Source: Streptacidiphilus albus JL83 (GTDB lineage: Bacteria > Actinomycetota > Actinomycetes > Streptomycetales > Streptomycetaceae). From it: 64,000 bases of DNA. The stretch lies in the NCBI RefSeq assembly GCF_000744705.1, contig NZ_JQML01000001.1, forward strand, positions 124,001-188,000. Reading direction: 5' to 3'. The notes beneath the pieces are model-generated. The model had not been told where the DNA came from. It was given only the letters and a program-made list of their open reading frames with translations, and ran no database searches. The translations under genes were made by a program, and so were the position numbers. Positions 24,612-32,742 of the stretch are shown one piece after another. Position 1 is the stretch's first letter; each line of letters begins with the position of its first letter.

Positions 24612-25034
24612 TCAGCGGGTGCGGACGTGCGGACGGGAGGCCTCCGCCTCCATCGGCAAGACGACTTCCGCGTGGGACATCGGGCACTCGGCACCCAACG
24701 GGTTCTCGTGCGGCGCCACGTGCCGCCGCGTCACTGCCACCCTCCGAGCGCACCAGGAGTCGGGGCAGCGGATGCCAGTGATGTGTATGACCACGTCGGC
24801 GGAGCCGGTCGCCTCGAGTCGCTGGATGTTCACCCGCGTGCTGCCCGGTGCGGACCCTCGCGGGCGGATGGTGACCCCCGCCTCCTTGAGCATCGCCTGC
24901 ACTGTCCCGGGCGACACGCTCAGCTTGGACGCGATCCGGCGTATCGACGTGGGGAGGGCGTAGAGCCGTACTGCCTCGGTCTTGCTCGCGTCCCAAATCG
25001 CCTGCGGGATAAGGCGCTTGTCCGGGTCTCTCAT
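24612..25034 (-). CDS. Small helix-turn-helix protein with C-terminal cysteines
   Basis: This 140-residue protein has a helix-turn-helix in IRRIASKLSVSPGTVQAMLKEAG (about residues 30-52), like those of resolvases and GcrA-like regulators, followed by a region with Cys in GIRCPDSWCARR and LGAECPMSH that might bind metal. ATG 25034 overlaps the next upstream gene's stop as ATGA. A regulatory role within the cassette is likely; nothing more can be said. Confidence 0.7.
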   Translation of the reverse strand: MRDPDKRLIPQAIWDASKTEAVRLYALPTSIRRIASKLSVSPGTVQAMLKEAGVTIRPRGSAPGSTRVNIQRLEATGSADVVIHITGIRCPDSWCARRVAVTRRHVAPHENPLGAECPMSHAEVVLPMEAEASRPHVRTR

Positions 25035-25297
25035 ACCTGCTGTCCCCTCCGCGCGTACTCCGGGTAGTTGAGTACGGCCACGTCGGGTTGAGCGGCGTAG
25101 TCCGCAGCCATCTGGAGACGTCGCTTCAAGCAGGGCCCGCACCCGGAGACGGGGGCCGTGCCACCCGGCGTGTGGATCGGGCCGAGGTATCGGACCGGCA
25201 GCCATTCGAGGCAGAACCAACAGAAGTTCGTGCCCCAGAGTCGGGCATCCTCCTCGGCCACGCTTCGCGCCGGCAACCCGAGATCGAGGGAGATCAT
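25031..25297 (-). CDS. 88-residue zinc-ribbon-like protein
   Basis: The protein has two Cys pairs, FCWFCLEW and SGCGPCLKRR, separated by about 25 residues, fitting a small zinc ribbon. A strong GGGAGG lies 5 bases before the ATG. It overlaps both neighbouring genes by four bases. I do not recognise its function. Confidence 0.7.
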   Translation of the reverse strand: MISLDLGLPARSVAEEDARLWGTNFCWFCLEWLPVRYLGPIHTPGGTAPVSGCGPCLKRRLQMAADYAAQPDVAVLNYPEYARRGQQV

Positions 25298-25590
25298 CCG
25301 TCCTCCCACTGCACCGGGCTGATCTCCCGGGACGCGGCGAGCAGTTTGAGCGCCTCCGTGATCGTCTCCAGGACGGGGACGGACACAGTGCCGAGGCGAA
25401 CACGTTCCTCCCCGAAGGGATCGACCATGACAGCGGGGGTCGCCCCGTCCAAGCGCAGGAGATGCATCTGCGTCATGAAGTCCAGGCGGGCCACGTAGGT
25501 CCGATCGGCGCGCGGTCCCTTCACGGCCGGGGCTTCGTCGCTGTACTCGGTCTGATCGTCCACGGCCCGTGCTCCTTGCTCGATCTTCAT
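25294..25590 (-). CDS. 98-residue hypothetical protein
   Basis: This protein has no motif I recognise. The middle (RTYVARLDFMTQMHLLRLDGATPAVMVDPFGEERVRLG) suggests alternating strands, followed by a helix LETITEALKLLAASRE. It is translated in step with its neighbours through four-base overlaps on both sides, which is the main evidence that it is a real gene. Confidence 0.65.
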   Translation of the reverse strand: MKIEQGARAVDDQTEYSDEAPAVKGPRADRTYVARLDFMTQMHLLRLDGATPAVMVDPFGEERVRLGTVSVPVLETITEALKLLAASREISPVQWEDG

Positions 25591-25742
25591 GACGCCTTCC
25601 GGCCTGCAACAGGCCGGACGCAGCGCGGGCACTCGCAAGGGGGGTACACCTGTGAGGACCGTGGGCCGTCCCCGCTGACGATCGTTTCCGGCCGGAGCTG
25701 GCGTCTCGCCCCGGTCGCGGCGTTGACTGTGTAGACGCTCAT
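25587..25742 (-). CDS. 51-residue protein with a Cys-x-Cys-x2-Cys motif
   Basis: The first gene of the leftward cassette operon. It is basic and ends in PPCECPRCVRPVAGRKAS, a possible metal-binding tail. ATG 25742 is preferred because GAAGG lies 7 bases before it; ATG 25748 is too close to that site. It could be a substrate of the radical SAM enzyme or a small regulator; neither is shown. Confidence 0.6.
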   Translation of the reverse strand: MSVYTVNAATGARRQLRPETIVSGDGPRSSQVYPPCECPRCVRPVAGRKAS

Positions 25743-25908
25743 TTGCATGCCTTCACCAACCATCGCTCGCGCCTCCTTCCCGACGACCTCGGGCATCTGG
25801 CGCTGTCCGTGGCCTGTTCGTTTGTATCCCCAGGATCGGCGCGCGAGCGTATTCTCGATAGGCGATTGGGCGTCACGGATCTTCCGTGACAAGCGGATTG
25901 GGGTACAC

Positions 25909-26727
25909 GTGAGCGATTCCGAGACCATCGAGGCCACGACCCCGCCGACAGCCGCGAGTCAGTTCGGGCAGGAGGTAGCGCTGTGGCGCGATCACATGGG
26001 GATGACCCAACAGCAGCTTGCCGAGGCAACGGACTACACCCGCTCCTACGTGGCAATGGTTGAGACCGGGGAACGTCTCGGCTCCGATCAGTTCGCGAAG
26101 AACTGCGACGGCGTGTTCAACACCCCCGAGTCGTTCACACGCTTGAGGGAGCGCCTGTCCCGCGCCGTCCTGCCGCCATGGTTCGAGCCGTACGCCCAGT
26201 TGGAGCGGGAGGCACGGATTATCCGGTCCTTCCAGAGTCAGGTGATGCCGGGCTACCTCCAGACCGAGGATTACGCACGGGCGATGCTCGCCGCCGTCCG
26301 ACCGGAGAACCTTGAGGATCTGGTCAGCGGTCGGATGGCTCGCCGCCGGGTGCTTGAACGTGACGACCGGCCGCATGTATGGCTGATCCTCGATGAGTTG
26401 GTACTGCGGCGGACAATCGGCGGACCGGCCGTGATGGCTGCTCAGCTCCAAGAGCTGCTTGAGGCGATGGAGCATCCGCGCACAGTCGTTCAGGTGGTTC
26501 CCGAGGACCAGGCGTCGCACGCCGGGCTCGCCGGGCCGTTCACACTGCTCGACCTTGCCGGGGGTGAACAAGTCCTTTGGGTTGACGGGCACTCGCAGGG
26601 CAGGATGGGTTACGACAGCGCGGAAACGGCAGCGGCAGTCCACTCCTATGATCTGCTGCGGGCGGTCGCAGAGTCACCCGAGAAGTCCGCCGAGATTGTC
26701 TGCACATACCTGGAAAGGCTGAAGTAA
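25909..26727 (+). CDS. XRE-family regulator with DUF5753 domain
   Basis: This 272-residue protein has an N-terminal helix-turn-helix (VALWRDHMGMTQQQLAEATDYTRSYVAMVETGER, about residues 25-58) and a DUF5753 domain with PGYLQTEDYARAM and LVLRRTIGGPAVMAAQLQ. The Streptomyces WhiJ-like regulators have this layout and are paired with a DUF397 protein, as here. It is divergent from the small-gene operon and probably controls it. The GTG at 25909 fits the start of the family. Confidence 0.9.
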   Translation: MSDSETIEATTPPTAASQFGQEVALWRDHMGMTQQQLAEATDYTRSYVAMVETGERLGSDQFAKNCDGVFNTPESFTRLRERLSRAVLPPWFEPYAQLEREARIIRSFQSQVMPGYLQTEDYARAMLAAVRPENLEDLVSGRMARRRVLERDDRPHVWLILDELVLRRTIGGPAVMAAQLQELLEAMEHPRTVVQVVPEDQASHAGLAGPFTLLDLAGGEQVLWVDGHSQGRMGYDSAETAAAVHSYDLLRAVAESPEKSAEIVCTYLERLK

Positions 26728-26939
26728 TGCACAGCGCGATCGAGCTGAACAACGTCAAGTGGCGCAAGTCCACGTACAGCACCAACGGCGGAGATTGCAT
26801 CGAGCTGGGCGAGGGTATGCCCGGCGTCGCTCCCATCCGTGACTCGAAGGACCCGAGCGGCCCCGCCCTGCTCTTCCCCGCTGCCGCCTTCGCGGCCTTC
26901 GTGGGTGCCGTCAAGGCCGGGGAGTTCCCTTCCGTCTGA
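26727..26939 (+). CDS. DUF397 protein
   Basis: This 70-residue protein matches DUF397: WRKSTYSTNGGDCIELGE near the start, IRDSKDPSGPALLFP and a closing AFVGAVKAGEF. Its ATG overlaps the stop of the XRE gene (TAATG). DUF397 proteins are thought to antagonise or assist the adjacent XRE regulator. Confidence 0.92.
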   Translation: MHSAIELNNVKWRKSTYSTNGGDCIELGEGMPGVAPIRDSKDPSGPALLFPAAAFAAFVGAVKAGEFPSV

Positions 26940-26957
26940 ACTCCCCGCAGCCCCCTT

Positions 26958-26995
26958 GAGCCCCCTCAGGGCCGACCGTTCGCCCTGAGGGGCTC
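26958..26995 (+). terminator. Terminator after the XRE/DUF397 pair
   Basis: The arms 26,958-26,972 and 26,982-26,995 (gagccccctcagggc against gccctgaggggctc) pair with one bulged base and a 9-base loop, 18 bases after the DUF397 stop. Confidence 0.8.
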
Positions 26996-27193
26996 TCGTG
27001 TGCCCCCTCAGACCCGCGCCGCGCCGACCCTCCCCACAAGGCACTCAAGCGCCCGCTGACTCAGAAGAGCAGGAGCCCAACGAGAGTCGATGACAGCGCT
27101 GGGGCGCGGTCACTACCACCGTCGGTGGATTGCCGGAGCGGGACCGCCGCGACGGAGTCGTTGGGGAGTGCCGTGCACTGCCCGCGATCCCGA

Positions 27194-27264
27194 GCCACGG
27201 CGGCGGCCTACGCGGCGCGGGCGAACTCGGGGGTGGTGCGGGCCACCTGGCGCAGGAACTCGGC
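27194..27264 (-). repeat. Right copy of the 71-bp rho-derived direct repeat
   Basis: This copy covers the last codons, the stop and 14 bases beyond the end of the intact rho-like gene. It is identical to the copy at 22,500-22,570 over 47 bases, then two mismatches, then 22 identical bases. Confidence 0.9.
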
Positions 27265-28362
27265 GTTGTCGGCCGTGTGCTTCAACCGCTCCAGCAGCAG
27301 CTCGACCGCCTGCTGCGGCGACTGCGCCTGCAGCGCACGGCGGAGCCGGCGAACAGCGTCCAACTCCTCGGGTGAGCAGAGGATCTCCTCCCGGCGGGTG
27401 CCGGAGGGGGCGGCGCTGATGGCGGGGAAGACCCGGTGCGCGGCGAGGGTGCGGTCGAGGCGCAGCTCCATGTTCCCGGTGCTCTTCAGTTCCTCGAAGT
27501 AGTAGTCGTCGGCGCGGGAGCCGGTGTCCACGAGCGCGGTGGCGATGATGGTCAGCGAGCCGCCGCCCTCGATGTTGCGGGCGGCACCGAAGAGCTGCTT
27601 GGGTGCCAGCAGCGCGCCGGCGTCGACGCCGCCGCTGAGGGTGCGGCCGCTGCCCGCGGTGGCGGTCGTGTTGTGGGCGCGACACAGGCGGGTGAGGGAG
27701 TCGAGCAGCAGGACGACGTCCTGACCCGACTCGACCAGTCGCTTGGCACGGGCGATGGCGAGGGCCGCGAGAGCGGTGTGGTCCTTGGCGGGGCGGTCGA
27801 AGGTGGAGGAGAGCACCTCGCCCTGGACCGACCGGGTCATGTCGGTGACCTCCTCGGGGCGCTCGTCGAGCAGGAGCACCATCAGGTGGCACTCCGGATG
27901 GTTGCGGGAGACCGCATCGGCGATGGCCTGCAGGATGAGGGTCTTCCCGGTTTTGGGCGGGGCGACGATCAGCCCCCGCTGACCCTTTCCGACAGGGGCG
28001 AGCAGGTCGATCATGCGGGTGGTGAGCCGGCCCGGGTCGGTCTCCAGGCGCAGCCGCTCCTGCGGGTGGATCGGGGTGAGGTCGGCGAAGTGCGGCCGCC
28101 CGGCGAGGGCGTCGGGCGCCAGCCCGTTGACGCGCACGACGCGGTCCCCGGCCAGTTCGACGAGGTCGCCGCGGCGCAGTCCGTGGCGCCGGACCTGCTG
28201 CGGCGTGAGCCGCAGGTCGTCGGCGCCGGGCAGGTAGCCGTGGGCGCGCAGCATGGTGTTGTTGCCGACCTGGTCGAGGACACCGCTGACGGTGGCCTCC
28301 CGGGCGGAGCGGGGTTCGGTTTCGGGCGAGGTCGAGGTCGAGGTTTCGAGTTCGGTGTTCAT
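27208..28362 (-). CDS. rho: Rho transcription termination factor, short paralogue
   Basis: This 384-residue protein has the Rho ATPase core: APPKTGKT (Walker A), LLLDERPEEVTDM, VVLLLDSLTRLCRAHNTT (Walker B) and GGVDAGALLAPKQLFGAARNIEGGGSLT. Residues that contact bicyclomycin in E. coli Rho appear conserved. The main Rho of Streptomyces carries a long N-terminal insertion and is near 700 residues, so this short form is probably a second copy. AAGGAG lies 6 bases before the ATG. It uses ATP to release RNA polymerase; a dedicated role, for example silencing foreign genes or protection from a Rho inhibitor, is only a guess. Confidence 0.9.
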   Translation of the reverse strand: MNTELETSTSTSPETEPRSAREATVSGVLDQVGNNTMLRAHGYLPGADDLRLTPQQVRRHGLRRGDLVELAGDRVVRVNGLAPDALAGRPHFADLTPIHPQERLRLETDPGRLTTRMIDLLAPVGKGQRGLIVAPPKTGKTLILQAIADAVSRNHPECHLMVLLLDERPEEVTDMTRSVQGEVLSSTFDRPAKDHTALAALAIARAKRLVESGQDVVLLLDSLTRLCRAHNTTATAGSGRTLSGGVDAGALLAPKQLFGAARNIEGGGSLTIIATALVDTGSRADDYYFEELKSTGNMELRLDRTLAAHRVFPAISAAPSGTRREEILCSPEELDAVRRLRRALQAQSPQQAVELLLERLKHTADNAEFLRQVARTTPEFARAA

Positions 28363-29115
28363 GGTGGCTCCTTCTGAGAGCAGGTGTGAAAGCAGGGGTG
28401 GGGAGCACGCGGGCAGGCGGGGCTTGGCCTCGCGGGGCCTGGCGGCACGGCGCGGCGCGGCGCGGCGCGGTATGGCGCGGTATGGCGCGGCGCGGTATGG
28501 CGCGGCGCGGTATGGCGCGGCGCAGGGCGGCACGGCGCGGCGATGGAGAACGCCGGAGGCTGCTGCGTGACGGGTGTGGCACGGAACTGCGGGCTGCGCC
28601 TGGTCGCCGGTCGCGAAAGGACGGGCTGCGTCAGGGGGAGCCGGTGGTGCGGAACACACGGGTGGCCGACAGAGCGGCGTTGTCACGTGCTGGAGCTACC
28701 GTAGCACCGAGTGGCCATCCCCCGGCAACCCCTTCAGCGGAACCGGTGCTCCTGAACCGTCCAACACCCGGGTGGCGGGATCTGTTCCCGGCCTCTTTCC
28801 CAAGCGTCTGCTCCGGGCTCGACGGGCGGGACACCCCGGCTCGGGGTGACGAAATTCGACTGGTGATCAGATTCCTTTCTTCGCAGGTGTGGTGGCCTCA
28901 GCTCCGCTGAGCTGCGGACGGCCGGAGACCGGACTTGGCCCTTCCGAATGTGCCACGAGATTGGATAGATCGTCCTCTTGTCAGTGGGGTGTCAGGTGCG
29001 CTGGAATGCGTGGGCTTGTCGGGAAGGGTGTTCCGAGGGATGACGCACGTCTCGCAAGTGCCGAACGCATCTCGGGCCGATCTTCCCCGACGCCATGATG
29101 GACGAAGGGAAATCG
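28363..29115. other. Long intergenic region between rho and the secreted protease
   Basis: These 750 bases are divergent control sequence. The first half holds the GC-rich repeat array described separately; after that no frame with coding character was seen. AT-richer stretches near 28,840-28,880 and 28,960-28,990 could hold the protease promoter. GAAGGGAAA precedes the protease ATG at 29,116. Confidence 0.5.
28441..28545. repeat. Tandem ggcgcggtat/ggcgc array upstream of rho
   Basis: About 100 bases consist almost only of cggcg units, with the 10-base variant containing tatgg recurring four times. It lies in the 5' leader region of the rho-like gene, about 80 bases upstream of its ATG, so the transcript would start with a C-rich, G-containing repeat. 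It could be a slippage-prone expression element. Confidence 0.8.
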
Positions 29116-32100
29116 ATGATCAGCTGGCACAGGGCCAGACTCGCAGCCGTCACCGTCACAGCCGCCTCCGTGGTCCTCGCGATGGGGACCAGCGCAAACG
29201 GAGCACCGACAGTCACCGCCGCCAAGTCCACGGCGGGCGGCGCGGCGGTGCCGGTGATCGTGATTCTGAAGGATCAGCTGACGGCGGTGCCGGCGGATGC
29301 CGCGCACCTCAGCGCCCGCAAGCAGCAGACCGCGGCGGCACAGCAGCCGCTGATCGCCATGGCCAAGGCCGCGGGCGCGACGCACATCAGCAGCTATGTG
29401 CTGGGCAACGCGTTCTCGGCCACGGTCAGCCCGGCGCTGGAGGCGGACCTGGCGGCCGACCCGGCGGTGGCCTCGGTGCTGCCGGACCTGCCGGTCCCGG
29501 TGGCTCCGACCACCACGCCGGCCCCGGTCGCCACCGGTGGCGGGACCAGTACGAAGGGGGCGACCGGCAGGAGCACGACCACGAAGGCCAAGCCCGGGAC
29601 GACCCAGTACCCCAGCACCGTCTGCCCGTCGAACCCGGCCAAGCCGCTGCTGGAGCCCGAGGCGCTCTACTCCATGCACGTGGCGAGCACCCCCGGGTCG
29701 CCCGGCGCCTCGGCACTGGTGGACGGCTCCGGCGTCAAGGTCGGACTGATAGCCGACGGGCTCGACCCGAACAACCCCGACTTCATCCGCGCCAACGGCC
29801 AGCATGTCGTCACCGACTACCAGGACTTCTCCGGATCCGGCACCAGCGCCCCCACCGGAGGCGAGGAGGCCTTCGGTGACGCCTCGTCAATTGCTGCTCA
29901 GGGACGGGTCAGCTACGACCTGTCGAACTTCGTCAACCCCGCCTACCCGCTGCCGGCCGGCTGCAACATCCGGGTCCAGGGTGTCGCCCCCGGCGCGTCG
30001 CTGGTGGTGCTGAAGGCCGACGGAACGCTCTTCACGAACTCCTCAGTCCTGCAGGCCATCAACTACGCCGTGGTCACCGACCACGTGGACGTGCTCAACG
30101 AGTCGTTCGGGCAGAACGAGACCCCGGACAGCGGACTGGGCAACGCCCTTGAGGTGTTCAACGGCGAGGCGGTCGCCGCCGGCGTCACCGTCGTCGCGTC
30201 CTCCGGTGACGCGGGCGTCACCAGCACGATCGGCAACCCGGGCGCCGACCCCAACGTCATCTCGGTCGGCGCGTCCACCGACTCCCAGCTCTACGAGCAG
30301 ACCGGCTACGCCCTCGGCCGGAACTCCAACGGCACCTGGGCCAACGACCAGATCTCGGCGCTGTCCTCGGGCGGCTACACCCAGACCGGCCGCACCGTCG
30401 ACCTGGTCGCCCCGGGCGAGGCCAACTGGGCGCTGTGCTCGACCGATGTCGCCATGTACTCGGAGTGCACCAACTACAACGGCCAGCCGAGCCCGGTCAT
30501 CGCGTTCGGCGGGACGAGTGAGTCCTCGCCGCTGACCGCGGGCGCGGCGGCGTTGGTCATCGAGGCCTACCGGAACACCCACAACGGCGCCTCCCCCGCA
30601 CCGGCCCTGGTGAAGTCGCTGCTGGTGGGCACGGCGGAGGACCTCGGGGTACCCGCCTCCGAGCAGGGCGCGGGCCTGGTCGACGCCCGGGCGGCGGTCG
30701 AGGCCGCGGAGAGCTACCAGGGCGGCACCGGTACGGCGGCCGACCACAACGTCGCGGTGACGACCGGTCAGCTCGACATCACCGGCCACCCCGGCTCCCG
30801 CCACAGCGAGAGCGTCACCGTGGTCAACACCGGTCGCAAGCCGACGACGGTGAGCGCGACCACGCGCACCTTCGTCCCGTTCGGTGACAGCCAGCAGACC
30901 GTGCAACTCAACTCGACCACCGACCAGCCGTTCGTGTATCCGACGAACGGAGCGCCCTGGGTCGAGCACCAGGCCACCTTCACCGTCCCGGCCGGGGCCG
31001 ACCGGCTGTCCGCGGCCATCGCCTGGCAGGGCGTCGCCCAGGCGAGCGGCGGCTCGTCCGTGACCCCGGTGGTCCGGATGACCCTGCTCGACCCGTCCGG
31101 CCGGTTCGAGACCAACACCAGGCCGCAGGGCGGCGCGGTCTCGGCCAACTACGGTGCCGTGGACGTGTCGCACCCGGTGGCGGGCACCTGGACGGCGATC
31201 CTCTACACCAACGCCGGAACCGACGGCTTCACCGGTCCGGTACTGCTGGACACCGCGACCCAGAAGGCGGTCACCGACGGAGCCGTCAGCCCCTCGTCGC
31301 AGACCCTGGCCCCCGGGCGGACCGGCGTGTTCCACGTCCGGCTGACCACCCCGGCGAGCAGCGGTGACAGCTCCGAGTCGGTCGACGTCTCGGCCTCCGA
31401 CGGCCAGCAGCTCAGCGTCCCGGTCACCCTGCGGGCCCTGATTCCGCTCTCGCACAACACGGGCACCTTCAGCGGGACGCTCATCGGCGGCAACGCGCGC
31501 GCGGGCTCGCAGGCGCAGACCGCCACCTACTCCTTCGACGTCCCCAAGGGCAAGAAGGACCTGCAGGTCGGGCTGGCCCTCGGCCAGGACACCAATGTGG
31601 CAGTCCAGGGTGTGCTCATCAGCCCGGACAACACTCCGATCGACTCGGAGGGCAACTACCTGCTGAACGCGCAGGGCGTGCCCACCGGCACCGGGGCCAC
31701 CCTCTCGACCACCGCGATCGACCCGGCCCCCGGCCGGTGGCGGTTCGTGGTCGAGGAGGTCAACCCGGTCAGCGGCGCCGAGCTGTCCCAGCAGTACACG
31801 GGCACGGTCGCCTTCGACCGGGACCTGGCCACCGCCAAGGGCCTTCCGACCGGGACCAGGACCCGCCTGGCCGCCGGCGCGCCGACCACGGTGAATGTGA
31901 CCTACACCAACACCACCGGGGCCCAGCAGTGGATCGGCGTCGACGGCCGCCTCGACACCATGGCGCAGCTGCCGCTGGTGCCGTTCGGCCCGGCGACGGT
32001 GCCGCTGCCCCTCTCCTCGACGTTCCCGCCGAGCTTCCTGGTGCCGCCGGGCACGGTGGCGGTCCAGTCCACGGCCACCTCCACCACCCCCGCGCAGCTG

Positions 32101-32586
32101 GAGCTGGAGAACAGCACCGGCCTGCCGGACGTCTTCGGTGACCTCAACTCCGCGCTGAACGGCGGCACGGTGTCGGTCGCGAACTCGGCCGCCGCCCCCG
32201 GGCAGCAGTCGGCACCGGGCTTCTGGGCCACGGTCGTGCAACAGGTCGGCCCGTTCCCGGCCGGCGGCGCGGTCGCGGGCAGCACCACCGTCACGGCGTC
32301 GGCGCTCACCCAGGAGTTCGACCCGGCGGTCAGCTCCGGCGTGGGCGACCCGTTCGCCGCCGGTGTGAACGCCTCGGCGGCTCCGGCGGCCCCGGTGCTG
32401 GTCCAGCCGGGCGCCCGGGTCACCATCCCGGTGACCATCACGCCCAGCGGCGCGAAGGGCAGCCAGGTGCACGGCGTGCTGTACCTGGTGTCCGGAGCCA
32501 ACGGAATCAGCGCGACGAACCAGTACGTCGTGTCGGTCTCCGGTGACGTGCTGGCGGCCCTGCCGTACAGCTACAGCATCGGCTGA
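29116..32586 (+). CDS. Large secreted serine protease, subtilisin/sedolisin-like with Glu-Asp-Ser pattern
   Basis: This 1156-residue protein has a signal peptide (about residues 1-29), a propeptide-like region (45-125), a Thr/Pro/Gly linker and a protease domain (about 200-545). Ser468 lies in FGGTSESSP and Asp214 in LIADGLD. The subtilisin His motif HGTHV is absent; at its place are Glu251 and Asp255 (EAFGD), and the oxyanion position is Asp365 in ASSGDAG instead of Asn. That is the sedolisin (S53) pattern inside a subtilisin-like frame. The remaining 600 residues are beta-rich domains. The ATG at 29116 has GAAGGGA upstream. It is exported and probably degrades proteins outside the cell. Confidence 0.87.
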   Translation: MISWHRARLAAVTVTAASVVLAMGTSANGAPTVTAAKSTAGGAAVPVIVILKDQLTAVPADAAHLSARKQQTAAAQQPLIAMAKAAGATHISSYVLGNAFSATVSPALEADLAADPAVASVLPDLPVPVAPTTTPAPVATGGGTSTKGATGRSTTTKAKPGTTQYPSTVCPSNPAKPLLEPEALYSMHVASTPGSPGASALVDGSGVKVGLIADGLDPNNPDFIRANGQHVVTDYQDFSGSGTSAPTGGEEAFGDASSIAAQGRVSYDLSNFVNPAYPLPAGCNIRVQGVAPGASLVVLKADGTLFTNSSVLQAINYAVVTDHVDVLNESFGQNETPDSGLGNALEVFNGEAVAAGVTVVASSGDAGVTSTIGNPGADPNVISVGASTDSQLYEQTGYALGRNSNGTWANDQISALSSGGYTQTGRTVDLVAPGEANWALCSTDVAMYSECTNYNGQPSPVIAFGGTSESSPLTAGAAALVIEAYRNTHNGASPAPALVKSLLVGTAEDLGVPASEQGAGLVDARAAVEAAESYQGGTGTAADHNVAVTTGQLDITGHPGSRHSESVTVVNTGRKPTTVSATTRTFVPFGDSQQTVQLNSTTDQPFVYPTNGAPWVEHQATFTVPAGADRLSAAIAWQGVAQASGGSSVTPVVRMTLLDPSGRFETNTRPQGGAVSANYGAVDVSHPVAGTWTAILYTNAGTDGFTGPVLLDTATQKAVTDGAVSPSSQTLAPGRTGVFHVRLTTPASSGDSSESVDVSASDGQQLSVPVTLRALIPLSHNTGTFSGTLIGGNARAGSQAQTATYSFDVPKGKKDLQVGLALGQDTNVAVQGVLISPDNTPIDSEGNYLLNAQGVPTGTGATLSTTAIDPAPGRWRFVVEEVNPVSGAELSQQYTGTVAFDRDLATAKGLPTGTRTRLAAGAPTTVNVTYTNTTGAQQWIGVDGRLDTMAQLPLVPFGPATVPLPLSSTFPPSFLVPPGTVAVQSTATSTTPAQLELENSTGLPDVFGDLNSALNGGTVSVANSAAAPGQQSAPGFWATVVQQVGPFPAGGAVAGSTTVTASALTQEFDPAVSSGVGDPFAAGVNASAAPAAPVLVQPGARVTIPVTITPSGAKGSQVHGVLYLVSGANGISATNQYVVSVSGDVLAALPYSYSIG

Positions 32587-32604
32587 CCCGAGGGCGCACC
32601 GTTG

Positions 32605-32650
32605 AAGGACCTTGCGCGGGAAGGCGATCGCCTTCCCGCGCAAGGTCCTT
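32605..32650. terminator. 46-base perfect palindrome between convergent genes
   Basis: The sequence 32,605-32,650 reads identically on both strands, with 23-base arms meeting at cgatcg. It lies 18 bases after the protease stop and 92 bases from the end of the convergent lipase gene. As RNA it forms a very stable hairpin acting as a two-way terminator. Confidence 0.88.
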
Positions 32651-32742
32651 TCGGACGCCGGGACGACCGGCGGGACGGCGCCCTCGGAGAGCTCCCGGCT
32701 CCCGGCCCCCGGCTGTCGGTACGGAGGGGCACGGCGACCCGG

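Larger units (their letters stand above)
22571..27193. mobile_element. Putative inserted cassette flanked by rho-derived direct repeats
   Basis: The 4.6-kb interval lies between the two copies of the 71-bp repeat. Its genes (phosphotransferase-like, radical SAM, four small coupled genes, XRE and DUF397) have visibly lower GC and different codon use from the flanks. The geometry, with an intact gene at one end and a short copy of its 3' end at the other, is that of site-specific integration into a gene end. No integrase, excisionase or replication gene is seen, so it may be a decayed or trans-mobilised element. Confidence 0.5.

Noticed and set aside
27208..28362. Rho as self-resistance to bicyclomycin
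   Set aside because: The cluster lacks the cyclodipeptide synthase and dioxygenase set of bicyclomycin pathways, and the drug-contact residues appear unchanged.
28441..28545. CRISPR-like array
   Set aside because: The repeats are short, overlapping and without unique spacers; this is low-complexity GC repeat.
29116..32586. Long minus-strand frame (30,043-32,643) opposite the protease
   Set aside because: Shadow frame; the plus strand carries the signal peptide, protease motifs and start signal.
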